Source of the DNA: Catalinimonas sp038039535
GTDB lineage: Bacteria > Bacteroidota > Bacteroidia > Cytophagales > Cyclobacteriaceae
Assembly: GCF_038039535.1 (NCBI RefSeq)
Contig: NZ_JBBPHP010000001.1
Coordinates: 310,001 to 374,000, forward strand
DNA length: 64,000 bases
Direction of reading: 5' to 3'
Shown: positions 45,660-55,320 of the stretch, piece after piece
How the letters are laid out: every line of letters begins with the position of its first letter
How positions within the stretch are numbered: position 1 is the stretch's first letter
Notes under the pieces: model-generated
Databases searched by the model: none
What the model was told of the DNA's origin: nothing
Seen by the model: the letters and a program-made list of their open reading frames with translations, nothing else
Position numbers and translations under genes: made by a program

Positions 45660-48600
45660 TTACAGGCTGTTTTTAATAGTTACACTTTTACCTGCGAACT
45701 CACCTTTTGGTAAAGTGATGACGATATCACTATTTCCCTCATCTTCATGCCAGCTGATTTCACAGTTTTCTGCATAAGTATTGATACGGCTATTCACTTT
45801 CAAATGTATAGTATCTAGTTTACGGCTGGGATCAGCTACACTAATTTTCTCAACAGATTGTCCATTCATCTGAATCATCACAATGGCGGGATCTACGGCA
45901 GTGAGCTTAACCTCTTCAGAAAGCTGAACTTCGTTGGGCTGGTAAAATATGATCTGGTTACTTCCTAAGCTTGTATGTTGTACTGCCTGTATCTCCTCAG
46001 TGTTTGCCAAGATTTTGATAGGCAGATTCTCACGATAATTTTCAATAGAACCTTCCTTAATTGAAGGGACTACAATATAGGCGTAATCTTCATTTTTAGG
46101 CTTTTTGCCATGATCCAACCATACCGTAAATGTTTCGTTACTGATTTCTTCCTTGGGGCTGTCTGCCTGACGATTGATGCTGTACCAGCTACCACTAGCC
46201 TCCTGATTTTTGAGGTGTACTTCAGTAGCATTAGGAAAAATATAAGCAATATCGTCATGATAAATCCAGCCCACTTTTTTCAGCTTATGCTCACCTTTTT
46301 GAAGGGTAGATTTACGCTTCTTTTGCATTACCACCACATCATTGTGCAGATATGCCTGATTCAGGGTAGTGGCTACTGGATAGTTTGCCTCTGAGCGAAT
46401 AGCTGTGCCCAAACAAACGTATTCTTCATCAAACATGAACCAGGCTTTTCTTGCTTCCAGCGGGTCAAGAGGACTTTTAAAGTCAAAGCTGGCTGCCCCG
46501 TAGGTGCCATCGGTAACCGCTCCTACAAAGTCGGTCAAGCCTTCCTTCTGAATTTCTTCCTCTGATGGCAAATCAGGCTTTTGTACCACTGTAGTTCCAG
46601 GAATTTTCTGCCAGTCCCAGATCGGAAAGATATCAAGGTATTCTTCTCCAGTTTTGGAGATGAAGTTAGCACCATCGCCCAGATGATGGTTCTTTAAACC
46701 TTCCCCATTGTAAGGCTGCTCCATGCTATGATTGCGGGAAGAAAACATACGGACTGAAGTAAAATAATCAGGGCGCTGATGGCTGAGGTATTCGGTATGC
46801 CAGAAAAACTTATTGAAAGTAAGTTTTGGTGCTGCTTCCCCATTTCTGATATCCGCTATTTCTTTCAATTCTTCTTTTCTGTAGTCGGTAGCCTGTAGTA
46901 ACATCAAAGGCGTTTCCGCATTGTAAGGTTGAAGCGTGCCTGCTCGGGTAATGCTTCTGTTTTTCGCACCCGGATCAGGATACTTACCGTACACCATGGT
47001 TTTGCTGATACCATCCAGGTAGAAATCCACCAGCAACCTAATCCTATCTTCCGGGAAGCTGTACTGGGTACCTGCTACTTTGGCAGCCCACTCGGCAAAA
47101 GCATCAGCATAGCCTAATCCATAGGATAAAGTTGATGTTACCCGATCACGTCTATGGTGAAAACTCAGGTCGGTTTGCAGGCCCCTCATGTCTTCAGGTG
47201 TATTTCTCTCTTTGGCGTAGGAAATTTCACTGGCCATGGTTTTCACTACCTCTTCCAGTGTTTCACTACCTCTGGTAAAAAGGGCGTATTTTCCCAGAAT
47301 ACCTGCAATTTTAATGAGGTCACCTCCTGGCCGTGCTCCCCAGGCTCCCAGGTTAGCTCTGCCAACGATAGGAGCTACTTTTTCCTTTTGTACATCGGAC
47401 AATGACTCATCCATAATGAGCAGGATGCTAACCAGACGATCAGGAGTGCCAATCTGGTTCCACCACCAGTTATCGCAGATAAAATTATGCTCCAGCCAGA
47501 AATTAAATGAAGCATCAATCACCTGCTTGAGTTGGGGGTCATGATAAAATTTGGATTCCTGTTTTTTATAGGCTCTACTCAGGGCTATCATGTTTTGGAG
47601 GTGTATGGCATGCTCAAAGCCGGTACGTGATACATCTTCGTAGTTGATACCTGGCCAGCTACCATCTTCTTGTATCGTGTTGATCAGTTGCTGAATCTCA
47701 CTTTGATTTATCGGGCGCTCCATAAGCTCAGTAATCACACGTTCCCTGATCACTTCCAGGTCTTGGTTGACGGCACTATTTTCATACACCTTTAATGGTT
47801 TCATAAGGGTAGGAAAGCTCCAGGCGAAATGATGCATTGGATAACTTAGAGGGCGAGCTTTCTCCACATAGGCTTCGTAGGCCTCATCACCGTAGATGCC
47901 ATGCATGGCTTCAAACAGATTTTCTGGCCATACCTCAGGGCTGCCGGGCCGTGGATGCTCAAACCACTTCCATTGCTCAGGATGTTGGGTATGGTACAAT
48001 AGATAGTCAAGGGCAGACTTGATGGATTTTCCATTCACCTGATAGGTGAAAAGGTCAATTTCCTCGGCTTGTAAGGCTACCCAGCAGGCTGCAGTGATAG
48101 GGGCTAATGAAAAGTAAGTATACCAGATGCCATTTTTCTCCCTCCTTACTTCCTCCGGCATATGTCCGTCGTCAGCGATCTTGTGAAAAAGGTCGCTTCT
48201 GATGAGTTGGATATTTTTTTCTACTTCTGTAGTATCATCCAGCAGATGGGCGGTAAGTATCGAGCCAAACCGGCCCCAATCGGCCCAGTTATTTTTTCGC
48301 TCTCTTATTTCATTGCAAGCTTTGCGGTATACGTTTTTTGCCCAGGAAAAAAACTGTGCTTTATCATCTTTTCCCCAATTTGTATAAGTGTAAAGTAAGT
48401 CAGCCGCTATGATCATGGATGTACCAGAGTAAGCCATTACCAGGCTTCCGTCATGGTTTGAATATTGAGTGTTTTGGTTAGCCCAGGCCATCAGAAAATC
48501 AAGGGCTTTTTCGGCGTATTTTTCATCTCTGCTTAGCTGATAAGCTAAAGCAGCGGCATAAGCATCAAAAGCATCAGATTGCAAGGATTTAGAATTGGCA

Positions 48601-48854
48601 CGGTGAGCAGCCGAGTCAATGTAAAAACCAGGTACATCAAAGTCGGTCAGTGCATGACTTTCATGTTTTAAGGCTGCATCGGCATAATCTATTAACTGGA
48701 GATAAGCTTCGTAGTAAGGTTTTTGTTGAATTCTTTCCTTTACAAAATCAATCTGCTCTTGGGTATGCATTCCTCCCGGATGTTCATAAGCAGTAGCGTA
48801 AAAGAAGATAAATAAAAAAAATATGAGTAGTGTAAGTGGACGGTTGACATGCAT
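45660..48854 (-). CDS. Fusion of alginate-lyase-like domain and PL8 lyase
   Basis: From ATG 48854 the product is 1064 residues, with a signal peptide (MHVNRPLTLLIFFLFIFFY). Residues about 25-345 match the alginate lyase superfamily (GFYIDSAAHRANSKSL, KNNWADWGRF, IWYTYFSLAPITAA). Residues about 360-680 form a PL8 catalytic alpha/alpha domain (DGSWPGINY, DNWWWNQIGTP, DLSFHHR, LSYGLGY), followed by PL8 beta-sandwich domains (FNKFFWHTEYLSHQRPDYF, NHHLGDGANF). PL8 enzymes cut hyaluronan, chondroitin or xanthan. In the N-terminal domain the usual NNH is NNW, so it may be catalytically impaired. The TTG start at 48869 is less likely. Confidence 0.85.
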   Translation of the reverse strand: MHVNRPLTLLIFFLFIFFYATAYEHPGGMHTQEQIDFVKERIQQKPYYEAYLQLIDYADAALKHESHALTDFDVPGFYIDSAAHRANSKSLQSDAFDAYAAALAYQLSRDEKYAEKALDFLMAWANQNTQYSNHDGSLVMAYSGTSMIIAADLLYTYTNWGKDDKAQFFSWAKNVYRKACNEIRERKNNWADWGRFGSILTAHLLDDTTEVEKNIQLIRSDLFHKIADDGHMPEEVRREKNGIWYTYFSLAPITAACWVALQAEEIDLFTYQVNGKSIKSALDYLLYHTQHPEQWKWFEHPRPGSPEVWPENLFEAMHGIYGDEAYEAYVEKARPLSYPMHHFAWSFPTLMKPLKVYENSAVNQDLEVIRERVITELMERPINQSEIQQLINTIQEDGSWPGINYEDVSRTGFEHAIHLQNMIALSRAYKKQESKFYHDPQLKQVIDASFNFWLEHNFICDNWWWNQIGTPDRLVSILLIMDESLSDVQKEKVAPIVGRANLGAWGARPGGDLIKIAGILGKYALFTRGSETLEEVVKTMASEISYAKERNTPEDMRGLQTDLSFHHRRDRVTSTLSYGLGYADAFAEWAAKVAGTQYSFPEDRIRLLVDFYLDGISKTMVYGKYPDPGAKNRSITRAGTLQPYNAETPLMLLQATDYRKEELKEIADIRNGEAAPKLTFNKFFWHTEYLSHQRPDYFTSVRMFSSRNHSMEQPYNGEGLKNHHLGDGANFISKTGEEYLDIFPIWDWQKIPGTTVVQKPDLPSEEEIQKEGLTDFVGAVTDGTYGAASFDFKSPLDPLEARKAWFMFDEEYVCLGTAIRSEANYPVATTLNQAYLHNDVVVMQKKRKSTLQKGEHKLKKVGWIYHDDIAYIFPNATEVHLKNQEASGSWYSINRQADSPKEEISNETFTVWLDHGKKPKNEDYAYIVVPSIKEGSIENYRENLPIKILANTEEIQAVQHTSLGSNQIIFYQPNEVQLSEEVKLTAVDPAIVMIQMNGQSVEKISVADPSRKLDTIHLKVNSRINTYAENCEISWHEDEGNSDIVITLPKGEFAGKSVTIKNSL

Positions 48855-48972
48855 AATAAGGTCATTCAATAAATAGGATAATCTAAAAATATAATCAATT
48901 GTAAGAAGCTGGAGAGCGCATATTGGAATGGCATTGCTAAAAAAAGGAAGTATTCAGCTGTAGAGAAAGCCG

Positions 48973-49006
48973 GAAAAAAAACCCGTAATTCCACTGAATT
49001 ACGGGT
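48973..49006 (-). terminator. Strong rho-independent terminator after susD
   Basis: ACCCGTAATTC (48981-48991) and GAATTACGGGT (48996-49006) pair perfectly over 11 bases with a 4-base loop. On the minus strand it is followed by eight T. It separates susCD from the lyase genes. Confidence 0.9.
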
Positions 49007-49027
49007 TTATATTTAGAAAATCAGCTT

Positions 49028-50827
49028 CTATTCACTAGCTCCCCAACCAGGATTCTGACCAAGGTTTGGATTCTGTGATATTTCACTAATGGGGATCGGC
49101 CATAAGTAATGTTTGCTCTCGTCGAAGATAGGATCAGCATAATCTGTACCTGCATATACATCAAGATAGGGCACCCCATCTACCTCCGAAACGCCAATGG
49201 TTACCTCATTATTGGGATCAAAGCGGGTACGGTTTGCTTCATCCCAACGCATACCATAATCTTTGTCTTCCAGCTTTTTACCCTGTTTCCAGCGGCGTAA
49301 GTCATCGTAACGGAAGCCTTCCATAAACAACTCAATGCGGCGCTCACGGCGAATCTCCACGATCAGTGCAGAAACTCCATCCTCAGCATAACGAGGATCC
49401 ATACGAGGATTAATATCCATGGATGGCATGCCTACTCTGGCTCTAAGCAAATTGACACTCATGTCCAGATCAGCTTGCGTGATGGTTCCCAGTTCTGCCT
49501 TTGCTTCTGCATAATTCAACAATGCCTCACCAAACCTCAGGATAATTGCCGGGGTGGAGGAAACATTATAAGTAGCATAGGCAGCATTATTTTCATAAAC
49601 TTTGATGATATGGTAGCCTGTAGTACTCTCCTGTCCGGGTATAGCCATCCCCTGGATTTTGGGATAACTGGCTACGTCTGGTCCTATGTTTCCGTATTGG
49701 TAAATAGCCTGATCGTCAGGATGAAGGACTGTTTGTCTTAATCTGGGGTCACGATTTTCCCAAATATTCTCATAGACTTCATCTCCTTGGTATAAGGGTG
49801 ACAGAGTAATAGGTAAGCCATCAGTGCAGAGGTAGTCCTCTACCAAATCTTTAGTAGCCCCACCATTATAACTACGGTGATAACTTTGTACGTGATTGGT
49901 AAAGATTCCTAGTTCATATCTTCTCCAGTATAGCACTTCAGGATTACCGGAAAGATCAGTCATACGGTGGATGGCATTGTAATCCATGCTAGGGTCACCG
50001 GTGGTGTACAGTGAGTAGGGACCATTTTGCATTAGTTCCAGCGCAGCATCGGCAGCCTCCTGTAACCACATATCGGCATTTGCTCCACCATGATACTTAC
50101 GCCAGGTACCTTCAAAAAGGGCTACTCTAGATTTGACCAATAAGGCTGCCCAGCGATTGAGTCTACCGGGCGCATTGCCATCCCCCCAGTCATCAGGTAG
50201 ATTCTCAGCAGCAAAAGTAAGGTCTTCCAGCACTTTGCCCATTACGAACTCACGGTCATCACGCTCACCATTCAGTACATCTTCATCGTCAACACTTAAG
50301 GTTGTCTCTACCCACTGCACATCACCAAATTTTTGCACTTTATCTCCGTAGAACCAGCCTCTGAACAAACGTGCCTCTCCAATGTATTGATTGCGCACTT
50401 CTTCAGTTACATTGGCTTTATCGTAATTTTCCATGCCAAAATTGATCGCTCGTACAAAGTTCCAACCTTCGTAACCATACCACTGTTGGCCTGTATTATC
50501 GGGAACCTGATATCTTCCCGCTCGTACTCTCTGGTAAAGGTCGTGGCGCGGATGCCGGGGGGCAGTGTCATCAGAAAAGCCTGATACATGCCATATTCCC
50601 AAATAGTGACTATCAAAACCATCATCGTGCCCCATTAAAATAGGGACATTGTCATCGTTACGAGCCAGATCATAAAAACTATTATTGTACACCCGTAAAT
50701 CATTCTCGGTATTCCAGAAAGCATCATTACTGATCTCATCCAGTGGTTGTCTTTCCAGAAACTCATCGTTGCAGCCAAACATGATGACTACCAACGCCAA
50801 GCTTATTTTTGAAATATATTTTTTCAT
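49028..50827 (-). CDS. SusD/RagB-family outer-membrane lipoprotein
   Basis: The 599-residue protein has a lipoprotein signal with Cys19 (VVIMFGCNDEFLERQPLDEIS). It shows the SusD pattern: FWNTENDLRVYNNSFYDLARN, the TPR-like helical region, the RARVGMPSMD, RRERRIELFMEGFRYDDLRRWKQG segments and the ending YLWPIPISEISQNPNLGQNPGW. It captures glycans on the cell surface and forms a lid for SusC, which is encoded 21 bases upstream. Confidence 0.97.
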   Translation of the reverse strand: MKKYISKISLALVVIMFGCNDEFLERQPLDEISNDAFWNTENDLRVYNNSFYDLARNDDNVPILMGHDDGFDSHYLGIWHVSGFSDDTAPRHPRHDLYQRVRAGRYQVPDNTGQQWYGYEGWNFVRAINFGMENYDKANVTEEVRNQYIGEARLFRGWFYGDKVQKFGDVQWVETTLSVDDEDVLNGERDDREFVMGKVLEDLTFAAENLPDDWGDGNAPGRLNRWAALLVKSRVALFEGTWRKYHGGANADMWLQEAADAALELMQNGPYSLYTTGDPSMDYNAIHRMTDLSGNPEVLYWRRYELGIFTNHVQSYHRSYNGGATKDLVEDYLCTDGLPITLSPLYQGDEVYENIWENRDPRLRQTVLHPDDQAIYQYGNIGPDVASYPKIQGMAIPGQESTTGYHIIKVYENNAAYATYNVSSTPAIILRFGEALLNYAEAKAELGTITQADLDMSVNLLRARVGMPSMDINPRMDPRYAEDGVSALIVEIRRERRIELFMEGFRYDDLRRWKQGKKLEDKDYGMRWDEANRTRFDPNNEVTIGVSEVDGVPYLDVYAGTDYADPIFDESKHYLWPIPISEISQNPNLGQNPGWGASE

Positions 50828-50848
50828 CTTGTTTCTCTTTTGGAATCA

Positions 50849-53800
50849 TTAAAAGGATACTCTCACACCCATTGAGTAAGTACGCTGCTTGTAGTATTCC
50901 TGGGTTAAAGTAGGTCGTACTTCAGGATCCAAAGGCTTACGCATTTTGGTGTATTCCCACAGGTTCTGACCGGCAAAGTAAATTTGCGCGTTAGCCAATC
51001 CTATTTTGCTCCCGATACTCTCCGGTAGATTGTAGGCCAGTGTCAGGTTTTTCAAACGAACGTAAGAAGCATCCTGCACATAGCGCGTCTGAGGCTGAAT
51101 ATTCTGCTTGGTATTGGTAGAAATGTGAGGGGCAGCAAAGTAAGCATCAGGGTTATCTTCACTCCAGGTATCGGTCAGATAATAACCCTCTACGTGTCCG
51201 GCATTGTAAGGGTAAAAAGCCTGCCAGTTTCCATTAGGCGGCCAGTACTGGTACTTGAGGATTCCCTGGAAGAAAACATTTAGTGAAAAGTTTTTCCATC
51301 CAACAGTACTGTTTACTCCAAAATTATAGCGCGGATTTTCATAGGCAATGATTTTTTGGTCACCAGGGTTATCCAGCGTATTGTCTCCTCTGTTGATCAC
51401 TCCATCACCATTCAGGTCAGCATAACGGATATCACCTGGGCGCCAGTTTGAACCACCAGGAATAGCACTTTGGTCAGGTGCGTTGTCAATTTCTTCCTGT
51501 GTCTGGAAAATACCCACTGTTTCGTAACCCCATCTTTCGCCTAAACCTCCGTCGAAGACTACCTGCCCCTCATAGTACTCATCCAATGATCCGGTAGGGT
51601 TATCGTATTTGGTAATTCGGGAGACATTATCAGAAAGAGCAAGGTTAACACTGTAGTTCCAGTTGTTATTAATTCTGTTTTGCCAGGTGGCTGATAGCTC
51701 CCAGCCTTGGGTACGCAGGTCAGCTGCATTGGCCCGGGGAGCACTGGTTCCTAAAATAGAAGGAAGCTCCACATTGGTGAGCATATCTTTAGTATCCCGG
51801 GTATAGACATCAAAAGATACATCCAGACGATTACCGAACATAGTAAAGTCTAAACCAATATTTTGAGTAATTACCGTTTCCCAGGTCAGGGTGGGGCTTA
51901 CCAATCCAGGAGCAGAAACATAGGGTGTTCGTGCACCGGCCCTCATCATGTATGGGGCATTACCTGAACCTAAGGTAGCGATGGCTGGATAGTAATCAGG
52001 TACATTATTACCAAAGTCAAGGTAGAGTAACTGGTTACCCAGCTGCCCATAAGATGCGCGTAGCTTCAGATTATCCAACCAGGAGGAAGTACCACTCATG
52101 AAACCTTCGTTGGAGATACGCCATCCTACGGAAACAGAGGGGAAAAAACCGAAGCGATCCTCTTTGGGGAAGCGGGAAGTACCATCATAGCGGCCATTGG
52201 TCTCGATCAGGTAGCGATCATCATAAATGTAATTTATTCTATAGAATGCTCCCCGAAGCGCCGTATGCTCCTTTGCACCGTAAGTTTCCTGATTGCCGGT
52301 AGTCGCATTGATATCGGTAATACCGGGTGTAATAAGACTGTAGGCACGGGTAGCTATTTCTTCCCAACGGCCCCACTCCTGGTTAAAGCCCACCATGGTC
52401 TTCAGGAAGTGGCGGTCTTTATCTATGGTATAGTCAGCATAAGTATTGATTACATAGTATTGGTCATTGTTTGATTGGTTATAGATCCAATCATTACCGC
52501 TGAATCCGTTGCCAATGATAAGCCCACCTGCCAGGTCTTGATTTTCTATGATATCAACCTTGCTTTGTACATCCTGCTCATCTCTGTAGGTTAAGTTGGC
52601 AGAGAATTCACCCCGGATATTCAAACCTGGGATAGGTTGTAGGGTAGCGCCCTGGGTTAGGATGATATCATTTCTGGTCCAGGTTTGGCGGCCACCATCC
52701 TCCAGATAAGGGAAAAAGTTAGTACCACCAAAGTACATGCCTATATACTGTGCAAAGTCTTCCCGATCACCGGGTTCCAGATAATAAGGGAGGTCAGGAA
52801 ACTGAATAGCATCTATGGGATCTTGGCGTGCTGAAGTATTGATGTTCACATCCCAGTTATAGAAGTGGGGCTTATCACTTTGTTCGGTGGTTACCAAAGC
52901 ACGGCTATCCAGGCTCAACCAATCGGTAACATTAAAGCTACCTTTCAGGAGAGTATTATACCTTTTATAGTTTTCATTTTTTTCCTCATTCTTCAAATAA
53001 CCATCCTTGCTCAAGTATCCAAATGATACATAAAAAGATGCTTTTTCGGTAGATCCTGAAACACTGGCGTCATACTTACGCTGAGGAGCAAAGTCAGTAA
53101 TCAGGCGGTCAACGTAATTATTATAACCATAATGACGAAGCTGACCATTAAATACGCCCCAGGCATTCTCAAAAGTGGGATTTTCGCTGTACCTTCTGGT
53201 GCCATCTACATAATCCTGATCATAAGAAGGCGCACCATTGGTACGTATATTAGCTTCGTTACGTGCTTGCACAAACTGATAAGGGTCAGTAACCGGATCT
53301 ATGAAGAATATAGGCTTGGACATAGCGAGTTCCGCCCCAAAAGAGACATTGATTCTATCCCCTTTCCCCTTTTTGGTAGTAACCAGTACCACTCCGTATG
53401 CTGCACGGGCACCATACACAGCAGCGGCTGAAGCATCCTTAAGGACTGATATACTTTCGATATCATTCGGGTTAATCCTATTTAAGTCCATAGGAACGCC
53501 GTCTACCAAGACCAACGGACCACCACCGTTGATAGAGGTGAAACCCCGTATGTTAAAATTAACAGGTTCGGAAGGGTCACCATTGGGGATATTAACATTT
53601 AGGTTGGGAACTACGCCTTGCAGTCCTTCGCCTACGTTAGCGATAGGTCTGTTTTGCAAAACCTCTCCGTCGGTGACACCAACTGCACCGGTAAGGTTTA
53701 CTTTTTCCTGGGTACCATAGCCTACCACTACTACTTCCTGTAGGCTTTGTATATCTTCTACCATGACCAGATCAATGGTTGTTCTTCCATTTACCGGTAC

Positions 53801-54142
53801 TTCCTCGGCAGTGTAGCCGATTGAGGTAAAGATCAGGACATCATCATTATTAGGAACGTTGATGCTGTATTTACCATCTATATCGGTTACCGTACCTGTT
53901 GTGGTTCCTTTGACCAGCACATTGACTCCAGGGAGTGCTTCGCCGGTAGATTGATCTGTTACCGTACCACTAACGGTTATGAATAAAGGGTCTGCGTTGG
54001 CTGGAAAATCTTTTTTGATTGCGAAATCGTTTGCGCTATCAGGCAAAGCAAACGAAGGGAGCGTGCTTATCAGTAGCACGAGCAGCAAGATAGAGGCAAA
54101 ATACTGCCAACACCTGCCAGGTTGTTGTAGTTGTGTAAACAT
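50849..54142 (-). CDS. SusC/RagA-family TonB-linked outer-membrane transporter
   Basis: The 1097-residue protein has a signal peptide, a carboxypeptidase-regulatory-like domain (about 55-115: GTVTDQSTGEALPGVNVLVKG), a TonB box (QEVVVVGYGTQEKVNLTG), a plug (PIANVGEGLQGVVPNLN, NPNDIESISVLKDASAAAVYGARAA in parts) and a large barrel ending in MGVRVSF. No STN domain is present, so no FecR/sigma link is expected. It imports oligosaccharides made by the lyases. It leads the susCD unit. Confidence 0.97.
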   Translation of the reverse strand: MFTQLQQPGRCWQYFASILLLVLLISTLPSFALPDSANDFAIKKDFPANADPLFITVSGTVTDQSTGEALPGVNVLVKGTTTGTVTDIDGKYSINVPNNDDVLIFTSIGYTAEEVPVNGRTTIDLVMVEDIQSLQEVVVVGYGTQEKVNLTGAVGVTDGEVLQNRPIANVGEGLQGVVPNLNVNIPNGDPSEPVNFNIRGFTSINGGGPLVLVDGVPMDLNRINPNDIESISVLKDASAAAVYGARAAYGVVLVTTKKGKGDRINVSFGAELAMSKPIFFIDPVTDPYQFVQARNEANIRTNGAPSYDQDYVDGTRRYSENPTFENAWGVFNGQLRHYGYNNYVDRLITDFAPQRKYDASVSGSTEKASFYVSFGYLSKDGYLKNEEKNENYKRYNTLLKGSFNVTDWLSLDSRALVTTEQSDKPHFYNWDVNINTSARQDPIDAIQFPDLPYYLEPGDREDFAQYIGMYFGGTNFFPYLEDGGRQTWTRNDIILTQGATLQPIPGLNIRGEFSANLTYRDEQDVQSKVDIIENQDLAGGLIIGNGFSGNDWIYNQSNNDQYYVINTYADYTIDKDRHFLKTMVGFNQEWGRWEEIATRAYSLITPGITDINATTGNQETYGAKEHTALRGAFYRINYIYDDRYLIETNGRYDGTSRFPKEDRFGFFPSVSVGWRISNEGFMSGTSSWLDNLKLRASYGQLGNQLLYLDFGNNVPDYYPAIATLGSGNAPYMMRAGARTPYVSAPGLVSPTLTWETVITQNIGLDFTMFGNRLDVSFDVYTRDTKDMLTNVELPSILGTSAPRANAADLRTQGWELSATWQNRINNNWNYSVNLALSDNVSRITKYDNPTGSLDEYYEGQVVFDGGLGERWGYETVGIFQTQEEIDNAPDQSAIPGGSNWRPGDIRYADLNGDGVINRGDNTLDNPGDQKIIAYENPRYNFGVNSTVGWKNFSLNVFFQGILKYQYWPPNGNWQAFYPYNAGHVEGYYLTDTWSEDNPDAYFAAPHISTNTKQNIQPQTRYVQDASYVRLKNLTLAYNLPESIGSKIGLANAQIYFAGQNLWEYTKMRKPLDPEVRPTLTQEYYKQRTYSMGVRVSF

Positions 54143-54759
54143 GAATTTTCGTTTTAGGTGTATTGTTAAAATAAAATTAGCGGGGATATGCCTCGGAGTG
54201 TTAGCTACTGTTGTACAGTTTTTTCATAAAGATGTAGTTAAAGGTTAGACATGATTATTCTATCAAATATTGATGTTATACAAAAGAATTCAGGCTCTCT
54301 TGAAGATTAAAAAATTTGTAAAACTCATTAAGCATGTTGTCATACAATTAGCTGCATGACAAGTCATGATACTGATACTTGCAATTAGGAATGCTCTGTA
54401 TGTTCAAATCAGAATGGTGAACGCTGGGTTAAGTACCAAAATACCATCAGTGCAACTGTAATACTTTAATGCAAGTCAGATAATTAACTGAATAGAATCT
54501 TGTTACTCAATATTTGGTAAAGAAGGCTCTATATATTTTATGTATAATTTTAAGGGATTACCGCTTTAATTCCAAATAGAAATGGAATAAATCATCCACC
54601 TAGGGAAGATTCAGATTATTCAAAAAAGAACTTATTACAAGTTTTTGTCTAATCAGACTTTAACTGCTCTATATCAATGGTTTATATGAGTTTACTTTAT
54701 TATATTAGGTATCAGGTAATGAAAGTTAAGAAAGAGTTTTTCACTTTATAGTATATGTC
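54143..54759. other. Divergent intergenic region upstream of susC
   Basis: 617 AT-rich bases between susC and a small exported-protein gene. It should hold the susC promoter and control sites, but no full TAnnTTTG box, hairpin with T-run, direct repeat or coding frame could be pointed to with confidence. Confidence 0.5.
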
Positions 54760-55125
54760 ATGAGGATACGTATTTTGTTTTGTGTACTATTTTCAGGAGC
54801 ATTTTGTCTTACCCATACTTCATTCGCTCAGGAACAAAAGCAATCAGATCCGCAAGCAAATAGTGAGTATGATATGCCCAATCTTACTCCTGATATCAGT
54901 TCAGATAATATGCCTAATACCGAGTTTTTGAAGAGCTACGGTAGCGACCCGGATACAGGCAAACCTCACTACTATATGGATACTGAAAGCGGGCTTTACT
55001 TTGGTTTTGACGAAAAAAAAGTGCGCAACTTTAAAAATGGTGAAGTATATACTTTTGAAGAAGTAAAAAAGCTGCTTCAGCAGAAGGATTCTAAAGGAGC
55101 TAAACCTAAGAGTAAGATTATCTGA
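54760..55125 (+). CDS. Small exported protein of unknown function
   Basis: The 121-residue protein has a signal peptide (MRIRILFCVLFSGAFCLTHTSFAQ) and a low-complexity polar start, then YGSDPDTGKPHYYMDTESGLYFGFDEKKVRNFKN-type sequence in parts (Asp/Gly/Tyr rich) and a basic C-terminus. No known domain is recognised. It stands alone between the PUL and the DASS symporter gene. Confidence 0.65.
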   Translation: MRIRILFCVLFSGAFCLTHTSFAQEQKQSDPQANSEYDMPNLTPDISSDNMPNTEFLKSYGSDPDTGKPHYYMDTESGLYFGFDEKKVRNFKNGEVYTFEEVKKLLQQKDSKGAKPKSKII

Positions 55126-55287
55126 GGAGGGTACGTATAGGGTATATGATTTGCAGTGTAAACAGGTTAAGCCTGATTTACAGGCTAATGCTCATCCATT
55201 TCATGATCCAGACATTCTGGTTTTTTAATATTTGAGTAAAACGTCTAATTTAGGGGAATCTGTGGCAAAAATTTTTTGCACGGATAT

Positions 55288-55320
55288 ATGATTCAACCTA
55301 AAATTATTTCGTTTGACTAA
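55288..55320 (+). CDS. Ten-residue leader ORF overlapping the symporter start
   Basis: ATG at 55288 opens a frame of ten codons (MIQPKIISFD) whose stop codon TAA (55318-55320) overlaps the TTG start region of the DASS symporter (55313). It may couple translation to the weak TTG start. It may also be chance. Confidence 0.3.
   Translation: MIQPKIISFD

Noticed and set aside
47837..48022. Frames on both strands within the PL8-fusion gene
   Set aside because: They are short, lack motifs and lie within a continuous real gene.
54143..54759. Possible small RNA or riboswitch upstream of susC
   Set aside because: No conserved fold, hairpin plus T-run or promoter could be identified by eye.
55170..55186. 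Hairpin AGCCTG/CAGGCT after the small exported protein gene
   Set aside because: The stem is only six bases and is not followed by a T-run, so a terminator call is not supported.
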